Shown here one piece after another: positions 24,037 to 35,200 of a DNA stretch of 64,000 bases; positions within the stretch are counted from its first letter, which is position 1, and each line of letters starts with the position of its first letter. Both the position numbers and the translations under genes were made by a program. This DNA is from Bugulina stolonifera (lineage: Eukaryota > Bryozoa > Gymnolaemata > Cheilostomatida > Bugulidae). The DNA is taken from contig OW285187.1 of NCBI GenBank assembly GCA_935421135.1, forward strand, positions 25,172,429 through 25,236,428, in the 5' to 3' direction. Below the pieces are notes generated by a model, which made no database searches, was not told the origin of the DNA, and saw nothing but the letters and a program-made list of their open reading frames with translations.

Positions 24037-24647
24037 TTGCTGGTTGACCGCCCTTACCCCAAACCCCAACCACAAACAAGGAACTAAGGCTATCCAAATT
24101 TCTCCACTACTGCACCTAACAGGCAAAGTGACTCACCTGTTGTTTTTCAAAATTTCACAGGTCAATTAAGCTCCTGCACCTTACCATTTATACATGTAAT
24201 ACAGCAAGTAAAGGTCTAAATAATTATATATGTGCCATATTATAGCCAAATAACTATATTCTGTTCAGCATAGTAACTTCCTAAATTATTTTATAGATGA
24301 AGAATTTGAATGCCGTTATTAGAAAATTGTCATTGGTCAAAATTCACACGATTTAAAAGCACCAGTAACTGGTGGTGTGTATACATGTGTAGTTTTCCTA
24401 ATAGAATGTTATTAGCATCAATACGGGAGCAGATTACTCCAGTTGTATCATGGCATAATATTGTATATTAAGATCTACATTGTATCAAGGAGTAAGAAGA
24501 CTCCTTAATTGTACTATATAGTTAATTTATTATCATATCGAGCTGCAACCAGGATGCACAGGAAATAACATAGCATTGGCCATTGTCTTCTCTTGATAAG
24601 GTCATTCCAGCTTTGTTTGACAACTGGCATAAAAAACTTTCCTGAGC

Positions 24648-24665
24648 CGTGATTGGCTGCTGGTT
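24648..24665 (+). promoter_or_regulatory. Shared promoter motif of family genes (inverted CCAAT), gene 5
   Basis: The word cgtgattggctgctggtt lies about 170 bases before the ATG of gene 5 and is followed by ttatcagtggataag. It is the third copy of the motif found before genes 3 and 4. Confidence 0.55.
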
Positions 24666-24834
24666 ACATCTTTTTTATCAGTGGATAAGGGGCGTAAAAT
24701 ATAGATAATACATTTACAAACACAATGTACATTGTTACAGTGGAATCACAAGATATTACTGGTGATTATCAGCTAATATAATTAATCATAATTCTACTAG
24801 CTGTCTCTCTTGACCAACGACTGAAGGCAACAAA

Positions 24835-27800
24835 ATGAGTTCATGGAGTGTATCTCTCAAGAGTTCTCTGTTAATATTGTTTATCTCTACGATCGGAGTT
24901 AAGGCTGGAGCACTAGCATCTGAATACTCCCTTGATAACCAAACTCAATGCGTACCATATAGAGTTGTAAACTACTCCCACAAGTTGAAGGACGCAGCAT
25001 ATGTAAGAGCATGGAACTTTATTTACGACCGACACGCGCTTGGTTTCGCATGTTACCTGACATTCGCTTCACATGAAGCCTACGAGATGAAGTACAGATT
25101 TGCATCAGGTTACATGCATAATCATATTGGCAGTGGCAGCAGTGTTACGCTGAATATATATGCCAGCTCTTCGACTAAACATTGGAAAAAATTGGTAAGT
25201 TGATCATCTAGAACAATGATGTTTACTATTTAAAACATATTGCATACATTTTATATCTATATGAATAAACTAATACTTTATCATTATATTGTATAGTACA
25301 ATCATTGTTAGTTTAGTTGATTCATAATGGAAAGGAAGAGCAATCCACCGTCTACTGTAGGGATGCCCAAACTTTTTGGTGGAAAGGGACAAATTCTAAA
25401 ATCGCATCAGAGCAAGGGACACTTAGTTTTTTCTGCTGTATTTATTGCGATTATTAAATGGGCAATTTAATTATGATACAAAATGAGTTATTTTATAGCT
25501 ATAACTCGCGTATTTATTGATTTAGTTTCAACCAAAGTATGACAGCAATAGTCATCTACTTTTGAAGTACACGAAAACAGAAGAAAGGTAGAAACAAACT
25601 AGCAAATTTTGCGCCGTTATTAGCCTCAAAATGACGGTGAAGCAACAGGGCGTCACAAAATTGAGCGCAAAACTCCCTGTTCGCCAAATATCAAGTGTGT
25701 TTAATATTTTACATTTAGCTCTTGATATCACTGACTTCTGATTGGGCAAAATTTTTCCCGGCTCCATTCTACACTTTCGTCTGTAAACAAAAATTCTAAG
25801 TTGAGTCGTTGTTATAATGTGATGTGCACGTAGGAGACATGACATATACATGTATAGCAATAATTGCCTCCCTTGGCACACACGCGAAAACTAGAAATTC
25901 CTTTCATGGAGAAAACATCGCTAGTGTGTTGTCCAGTGGAAAAAAGTTGTTACGCTGACTAAACGTGGTGAAATGCGGCAAACATATCCGCTAGTCTGTT
26001 TCGGCCTCAAGTAAATTATATGAATGTTGCAATGAATGTTCTATGCATGCTACATGATTCACTTGTGAATACAATTATTAGTGGGTGACATGGAATTGTC
26101 TCTTCTCTTGGATCATCCTCAAAGTCTATATCTCCTTTAGTAGCTGCCTGGTATGTTTGTCTGCCAGTCTTGTCTGATTTTTGTTTTTGATATGCATGTA
26201 GTTCAGGTGACTGAACAAACTCAAGTATGTGCTACTAAAGAGTGTCATCAGTTTGACAGCGATTTTAGATAAGTTAAGGGTGGCTGCACTTTTCACTTTA
26301 CTCTGTTTTCAGCTCTGTGATTAGGTCAATCAGGCCATCAATTTTTGTAGGCTTTAAATCGTTGACAGAAATTTACATCTGTATCATTTAAAAATATTTT
26401 GAGATTTTCAAATGTGGGGATTTTTTAACATTGTGATGTATTTTCGGGTGTAACCTGAGCAGTACAATTGCTTTCACTGCTCAGCCACAAAAAGACATGT
26501 TTGCATGTGAAATTTGAAAAGTGATGAAGGGACACCAAAACCCATGCAAAGGGTCACTGTGTCCCTTAGGGACACATTTGGGCATTCCTGGACTCTACTG
26601 TAACTGTGACGATGTATTTTTGTAGCGTACCAAGATCTTGGAAACCATTATACAGTCATCAGCTACATTGTATAACATCTAGTCAAAATTGATTTCATTG
26701 GGCTTGCACTCAGACACAGCACATCTAGTCAAACTTGTTTCACTTATATACATGTAGTTTAATTTTAGTTTATCTGACAGTCAAATTGTAGATATTCCTC
26801 AGGTATGCAATTACATAATATTTGTATGCCTTTGTGCCCCACCAAGATCATGTTGGCCTGGCAGCTACAACTGAGTTGACTACACAACATCACATATTTT
26901 GACTGTATGATTCACCAAGTTCAAGGCACATATTCGAAAATAACATTATTTTGAAATTGTATGTAAATAGTTTTAAAACCTGATTGCCCCAATCATAAAT
27001 AAAAGTTTTCTTGAACATACATGTATGTGATATTATTTGATTGGACATAGTCAGCATCACAGCCTTGATTGTGCCCTGGTTATTCTGTTGGAGTAATGTT
27101 GTTCCTATGTTAGGCATCCTACAACAGCTCCACCCACTTGCCCACATCTGACCAATACATCAGTAGACTCAACAGCAGTGCTTATCTCACACTGGAGTTA
27201 CAGAACTACCAAAGTTCTACTGACTTTGATTTTGTGTTGATAGTTGAGAAATATGGTAAGTGGAAGGCAATATTTCCTAGTTACAATTTCTGTGCAAGTA
27301 GTGAAGAAATTTCAATAGGACTAGTAAGTTCTTTGTTAGCAATCTAATCACCAATAGAGTAATTAGAATAGATTACACAAGAATGAAATTTCTCTACTTC
27401 TGAAACCCCAGCATGTTGGGTTTCAAGCTTTCAAATTTGAATTCTATAGATTGTCTGTTGTATTCATGTTGTCAAAATCAAATATTTGTTTATAGATGAC
27501 CATTACATAAGTGTGGGAGGGATCGTTGGACTAACAGTAGGAAGTGTTGCGTTGGTGACAATTATATGTGTGTCAATTGTGATAGTCAGAAAAAGACGTA
27601 GTACACTCAGAGGAGATTTACTCAGTTCTACATCAGGTATCTATCTTCCATGTTATTATAAGTAACCCAAACCTATCTGCACTGACCAAGGGACAGCTGT
27701 AAATATATACTGATGTATCAAATATACTTGCTTGTACCCAAAATAGAAAATTGTGAACCAAAATTAGTGCCAAGCATGATTATTCTAAGCTACTGACTAT

Positions 27801-28062
27801 TATTTGAAGTTGTCCTCTCTCACTTCTCTCCACTTAGATGAACCTATGGAGTAGAACGGCACTGGTGTGGGGTGTCAACAGTGCTACCAATAGATTGTGA
27901 ATATCCCTGTACAGTACGTTTGTTTGGTATAAGAATACTGTTTTGCTTTAATTACAACTGTATTCAGGTAGAATGTCCCCTAAGCCAGACTATGAACGTG
28001 TAACAGCCACCTCAACAAGTAGCTACCCACCTCAACCCTCAACTTCTTCTGGAAGCAACTAG
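24835..28062 (+). CDS. Receptor-like family gene 5: divergent member with short tail
   Basis: Four exons, 24835-25194, 27114-27255, 27496-27636 and 27968-28062, give 245 residues. The signal peptide (LLILFISTIGVKA) is followed by a shorter linker, EYSLDNQTQC, HALGFACYLTF, YEMKYRFASGY and LNIYASSS. Exon 2 is 142 nt against 130 in the other four, adding four residues around LPTSDQYISRLNSS. The transmembrane helix is at about 177-198, followed by RKRRSTLRGDLL. The tail has only about 30 residues, with YERV and YPPQPS but no PPxY motif. It has therefore lost the WW-binding signal seen in genes 1 to 4. Intron 1 holds a hAT-like insertion. Splice sites and frame are intact, so it is probably functional, though diverged. 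Confidence 0.83.
25359..26593. mobile_element. hAT-like non-autonomous element, 1.2 kb
   Basis: The left end reads agggatgcccaaact and the right end, in reverse complement, ccaggaatgcccaaatg. The 8-base word tctactgt lies at 25351-25358 and again at 26594-26601, consistent with a duplicated target, though the right terminus has a few extra bases. Inside both ends is the word agggaca in opposite orientation. A 109-codon frame on the minus strand at 25552-25881 has no recognisable domain. Confidence 0.65.
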
Positions 28063-29278
28063 TCACAGCTTCACAGAGAACCTCCATTCTCTGTGAACCA
28101 ACAGACTCCTCCTCCACTACCCTAGTGATTCCACCCACGATCATGCCTAATGGAAACTGAGCACTGTTCCAGTATAAAATGGCCAGGTAGATAGCAGTCA
28201 TGGTGAACAGCTCCGCCTTTTGGCCTTCTGAAAGATCCAAGTATAGAGTACCAAAACTGGAACAGCATTGACAGCTATGTTATACGGAATGCTGATAAAA
28301 TTTCCTATTAGCTAACACTGCATAATCTCCTCGCGGGTAAATTTAACCGATTTATTATGTGAAGTTACCCTCTCTCTTTCTGAAATCAATTGAAACCAAA
28401 TCACCATTTTGCTCATCCACTTCATCTAAGTTTTTATCTTCAGATGGTTCCCTAGTGTTGTATCTTATCAATCTTTTGTTGTACTTTTTATAGTAAAATC
28501 TTAGCAACCCTATTCGTTTTCTTTTTTATTGGAATAACTAGACTCTAATTATTGCAAGTTGTACATAGTAATACATTCATTCTTCTATCCTTATTACAGT
28601 TTTTTATGGTATTAGGCTTACAAAACAAGGAAATTCCTGTTATTATACCATAATAATGGATACTCCCAGAAGATTCAGAAACTTGGAAAACAGAGATGAG
28701 ATACTTTACAGAAAAATTAACTAGGCCTACAGCTCAAAAAGGAGGAAACCATTTAATCACAGAGTTAATGGGTATATATTAATGTCCAGAGCACTACTTT
28801 CTCCATTACACTGTATAACAATGAATAGCCCAGTTTAGTTCAGTGCCACAGCCAATTACTAAACACTACTGAATGCAACAGTATTGACAAGTGGAGAGGA
28901 CACAACTCCAAATAATATAAACAACTGCACAACCTATATATTCCTGTAGGACTGACACTCCATATACTATGTACATGTAATTCAATCACTAGCACGAGTT
29001 ACTACACATGCTGCTACCTTACTACTAACTAGACTAGATCACTAGGCCAGATCACTTCCTTCTACAAGTAGATCTATGATTATCATTGACATTGGCATAA
29101 CTGATGTTCATCAATAGTCAACCAAGCAAGATGGCAATCAAGCAAGATGGCAAGAATGAAGTGAACAGCTTACTGCACATTAATCAACTTAGTACCTGGG
29201 AGACATTCAGCAGTTATTTATTGATTACACGAGTACATTATTCTTTTAACTTATGATTGGAAATATTAAAATACAGTA
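28063..29278. other. Convergent spacer between family gene 5 and the RNF126-like gene
   Basis: 3' ends of both genes face each other here. A minus-strand frame at 27980-28240 overlaps the last exon of gene 5 antisense; it has no homology I recognise. A word of the gttgtcctctc family occurs near 28895. Nothing else is seen. Confidence 0.6.
29217..29222 (-). promoter_or_regulatory. Poly(A) signal AATAAA (minus strand), RNF126-like gene
   Basis: Reads AATAAA on the minus strand about 60 bases after the stop codon of the RNF126-like gene. Confidence 0.55.
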
Positions 29279-32200
29279 CTATTCAATATCATCATCCCTC
29301 ATTCTACGAGACCGTGACGCTCTTGGTGATCTGTTATCACTATGTCTATGGGTCTGCCTAGGCACCGAATTGTTACGGTTTTGGTTTTGTGAGGCTGCCG
29401 AGGCAGCATTGTCAGTACTGGATGCCTCGTCTACACCAGGAAGCTGATCAGGGTCTATCGAGCTTAAAGTCTCTCCTATATTAGCATCAAACTCTGTGGT
29501 CGTAGTATCTGAACCTTGCAGGTCTTTCCTACACACTGGGCACGTACCATGCTACATTAAATACAACAAGAATAATTGCAGTTTCACCTCTCTATTAAAG
29601 TTTTCCATAAGTTTTCTAAGAAATACAAGCAAAGAGGGTGCAACTCCCATGTAGTATTACATTGAAAGTATGTCAATGTTGAGGTGAAACAAATGTTTAC
29701 CAGACAATTAATTATCACTGTCTTTTATTGGCAAATAAACAGAACATAGGGATACATGTAGCAAAGCAGAAACTGTAACTACAACTGTGTATGTACAGTA
29801 GTGAATATAATGAAGTTAGTTTTTCTGTACATGTAGGCATAATGTGTTGTAGATATAAACCTACACACACTGTACATGTATGTGCTGTAGTCATACGCAT
29901 GGATGAACCTCATACAGTATAGGCCTATGTCACGTTAAGTATCCATCATTCCAAAGCAGACTCTCAGATTTTCAGCCCACATTTTGGTACGCCGCCGCCT
30001 CACCCCGCCCACATGGTGAACCTCCCTAATTTTTAGTTACACACATGCAGTTAGGTTGGTAGAGTAGGATAGAGTAGTATACATGTACTTACTCTTTCTA
30101 GCCAGGGAGTAATACAATCCTTGTGATAATGATGTTTACAGGGTAACAACTTGACCTCCTCGTTCAGTTTAAATTCATCAAAACATACAAAGCACTGAAC
30201 ATCATTCTCTAAAACAATGTAAACATTTGCAGATGAAATTGTGTTCTGACAAATATTTCACACAAGTCATATTACTTAGTGGGTACGATTACAGGAAATG
30301 ACCTCATAATCAGTTAGCATAGACATACGTACAGTGTAGGCCTACAACACTGATACCATACTATACTGTGTACAATGTACAACACTGATACCATACTATA
30401 CTGTGTACAATGTACAACACTGATACCATACTATACTATGTACAATGTACAACACTGATACCATACTATACTGTGTACAATGTACAACACTGATACCATA
30501 CTATACTGTGTACAATGTATAACACTGATACCATACTATACTGTGTACAATGTACAACACTGATACCATACTACACTGTGTACAATGTACAACACTGATA
30601 CCATACTATACTGTGTACAATGTACAACACTGATACCATACTATACTATGTACAATGTACAACACTGATACCATACTATACTGTGTACAATGTACAACAC
30701 TGATACCATACTATACTATGTACAATGTATAACACTGATACCATACTATACTATGTACAATGTATAACACTGATACCATACTATACTGTGTACAATGTAT
30801 AACACTGATACCATACTATACTGTGTACAATGTACAACACTGATACCATACTATACTATGTACAATGTACAACACTGATACCATACTATACTGTGTACAA
30901 TGTATAACACTGATACCATACTATACTGTGTACAATGTATAACACTGATACCATACTATACTGTGTACAATGTATAACACTGATACCATACTATACTATG
31001 TACAATGTACAACACTGATACCATACTATACTGTGTACAATATACAACACTGATACCATACTATACTGTGTACAATGTACAACACTGATACCATACTATA
31101 CTATGTACAATGTATAACACTGATACCATACTATACTGTGTACAATGTACAACACTGATACCATACTATACTGTGTACAATGTATAACACTGATACTATA
31201 CTATACTGTGTACAATGTACAACACTGATACCATACTATACTGTGTACAATGTATAACACTGATACCATACTATACTATGTACAATGTATAACACTGATA
31301 CCATACTATACTATGTACAATGTACAACACTGATACCATACTATACTGTGTACAATGTATAACACTGATACCATACTATACTATGTACAATGTATAACAC
31401 TGATACCATACTATACTATGTACAATGTACAACACTGATACCATACTATACTGTGTACAATGTATAACACTGATACCATACTATACTATGTACAATGTAT
31501 AACACGGATACCATACTATACTGTGTACAATGTACAACACTGATACCATACTATACTATGTACAATGTATAACACTGATACCATACTATACTGTGTACAA
31601 TGTACAACACTGATACCACACTATACTGTGTACAATGTACAACACTGATACCATACTATACTATGTACAATGTATAACACTGATACCATACTATACTATG
31701 TACAATGTATAACACTGATACCATACTATACTATGTACAATGTACAACACTGATACCATACTATACTATGTACAATGTATAACACTGATACCATATTATA
31801 CTGTGTACAATGTATAACACTGATACCATACTATACTGTGTACAATGTACAACACTGATACCATACTATACTGTGTACAATGTACAACACTGATACCATA
31901 CTATACTGTGTACAATGTATAACACTGATACCATACTATACTGTGTACAATGTATAACACTGATACCATACTATACTGTGTACAATGTATAACACTGATA
32001 CCATACTATGCTGTGTACAATGTATAACACTGATACCATACTATACTGTGTACAATGTACAACACTGATACCATACTATACTGTGTACAATGTACAACAC
32101 TGGGACATGTGTGTAGTAAATAACAATTTACCAACTTGTGCTGCCGTAATCTTGACTGTAGGTAGTCTGTCAATAGTATCAGGATCAGCTGGTGGGGGAC

Positions 32201-35200
32201 CCGCCCCATCAACATTGTTTAGTAGCTGTGTGATGATTGCGTCTAAGCCTCCAGGACCCCATACATAGTCTCCCGGGTTACCGTGACTACAACATTGCAA
32301 GGATGCGTTTAGGCCTTTGTGGGAACATTATGTGATATACGATGTACATGCACATCATATTTACATGTACATAATACTTGAATGTTTATTCACAAATGGA
32401 TGTTCAGCATCTAATAGTAGAATTTGAAGTATTAGCGTTCAGACAGTCATTTCCATAGTGAGACTTTCAAAATGGCACAAATTCATTCTGCTATATGCCT
32501 ATTATTTATATACTGTACAACTTTGGTGGCACCTCTATTTGTGCTGGCTTTTATTACAGGAAGTACAGGCCTGGGTACCAATGAACATTCAACTGATAGA
32601 TCTCAGTTGATGAAATGTAATCGTCCCTATGATACCCCACATGATAATAACATGTTAGACAAGTATATGGTGACTATAACGTAATACAGACGTAGTTTGC
32701 TCTGTCTCAACACTCAAGTGATAAGAGTTGATACCATTGAGCTGTGTATAATTACATTATAATGTTACACTCATATATTTCCTTCAACTATGCAATGTCG
32801 TTACATACATGTGCATGTAATTAAATACAATACGTCTAACCCTGAGATATAATGATAACAGATAAGGTACTAGACATGTGATGGTGAGTTTACTATGGTG
32901 AATGAATTGTAGAGTAGGGTAACACTGAGTAGTACAAACTTAACTACATGCACAAAGTTTCTCTATCTAGCGTACCCCTAACTTTTTAGCCTATTTTAAA
33001 TCTGTGAATTTTTCTAAACAATACAAAGTTCCAAACTACCTACAGGTTGTTTACTTTCAGCCTATAGGAATGAGGTAAACGCAACTTATAAACCTTCAAT
33101 TTAGAAGTTGTCAGCCCCTAACAATGGGAAGACAACTCAATATAATTACATTGATATTCGATCATAATACGTTGTCTTTGTAATACATTGTATATTATGT
33201 ACTCACACGCCAGGCATTCCTAAGTTTATCCCACCCAAGTTACCAAGTACATTGAGTAACCTGTAAATACAACCTATGATGTAACACAATCCTCATACTG
33301 AATCTATGATACACAGTATAATAATGAAATATATCTTAACATATGCACCTGTGGAAAGATCGTACAATGTATAAATAATGGTTGACAATATCAAATAAGA
33401 CGTATTGCTGAAATCAAAACAAGCCGATAAGCAGTAATTTGTAGTATGAACTCACGCTTCTAGTTCAACAGGCCTTCGCTGTGCAGTTGGAGCTGGTGGA
33501 GCAGCTCTGTTGCCCAGTCCATTGAAGAAGAACTGTAGACCTCCCTGTCCACCCGAAGACGCTCCTCCGCTCATACTCAGTACTATCGGCTCCGCAAACA
33601 TGTCAGCATTGCCACGTCCCTGGTTGTGTCCCATAGCACCTAGGGCACTCAGAAACGAAGGGATCCCTGAAGGAACCTGTCTGGCTGTGTCAGTATGCTA
33701 AAGCAGCGATATACAAGTGTATACAAGTATGTGCACATGCATGAGACATAAGCTCATCGTATAGCCAATAATCACCAGCTCAAACATTGACTAGTTTCAT
33801 TGTTTAAAATTCCAAGTGAAAGATATTGGACTTAATTATTTAATAGTTCAACTGTTTATTGAAACGCCAGCCATGCAATCTGTACATGACAGATGGCATC
33901 ACAATAAAATGCAGCTAGTTGGAGTTATCCTTGCTTAGGATGCTGGAATAGAGTGATTAATTTTAACCAACAATAACTAGTCAACATTTCTCCTGGGCAA
34001 CAGCTGTTGTTACTGGTTATCTACTACAATGTATTTACACTATACATTGATACTAATGTACATGTATTTACATTATACATTGATACTAATGTACATGTAC
34101 ATGTATTTACATTATACATTGATACTAATGTACATGTATTTACACTATACATTGATACTAATGTACATGTATTTACATTATACATTGATACTAATGTACA
34201 TGTATTTACATTATACATTGATACTAATGTACATGTAGTTATATTTGGTACTAATACTGTGTACCAGTATAATAATAGGACATGAGTAATCTGAATGAAC
34301 AAGCACTAATAGAGAGAACATACTAGTACACTACAACACTACCACTACTATACACTATCTATGATGCAATATGTAACATTCTAGATGATTCTGGCATGCA
34401 TCATTTCTTTGTGCATATTCAAGGATCTAGAACATTCTTGGCTAGTATTAGTATAATATTTCATGCACTTGTACAATGTACATTACAAGTGGCATGTATA
34501 TTCTACTGTATACTATGTATAATAATGAAGCTCAGAAGTACTAAGCTATACATGGATTACACTAGTTCTACTGCAGCTAATAACAGGGAAAACCTAGCAG
34601 CCCACAACAAAATCAAGTAGATATGTCTACAACTGCATGTGAGAGCTGTCAATCAGATTTTTGTCAAATCCAATTCAACTGTTAATTATTGGTACATAGT
34701 AGGCCTATTAGGTGGGAGTTATCTCCACTAACATAGTCATGCCTCCCAATAAAGGTACAGTAGCAGAAATATAGCAGAAATTGAAAAAACACATACTCAC
34801 AAGCAATATGCACACTGAACTATACTTACAGTTGGTTGGTTATTGTTTCTGCAAAAAAAATATAAATATTAGCCTACAAATGGCAGCCATTAGCATAGCA
34901 TGAAAGTATTTGTCCCATTAGCCAGTCAATAATATATAAATTCCTTCTATTGCAAGACCTGTGGACTCTACAGTTGAAATGACTAAAATAAAAACTACTA
35001 TTATAACTATCAGTATTATCTAACAGCAAACGCTTTCGTGACTATTACTATGTTAAGGATTTTAGTGCCAACTACATTATACATTAATACACATGTAAAC
35101 ATAGGTAAAGTGCCGCCACATTATATATTAATATATAGGTACACGCAGGTAAACTAACTCACCCTGCTTCTTCCATTTCTTCAACAAAGCCATCCCCACA

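Larger units (their letters stand above)
22097..24834. other. Spacer between family genes 4 and 5
   Basis: No coding exon is recognised across 2.7 kb. It contains a MITE-like element at 23875-24036 and the gene 5 promoter motif at 24648. The frame at 22715-22945 has no features I can name. Confidence 0.6.

Noticed and set aside
25552..25881. 109-codon minus-strand frame inside the second hAT-like element
   Set aside because: No recognisable transposase motif; probably a chance frame.
27980..28240. 86-codon minus-strand frame overlapping the end of gene 5
   Set aside because: No recognisable domain, and it overlaps a supported coding exon in antisense.
30346..32102. Regular array resembling a CRISPR
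   Set aside because: The repeats are contiguous with no unique spacers, and the context is a eukaryotic intron.
34007..34302. Repeat-encoded frames on both strands (VFTLYIDTNVH and others)
   Set aside because: Produced by a 33-bp intronic minisatellite; no start context, splice support or homology.
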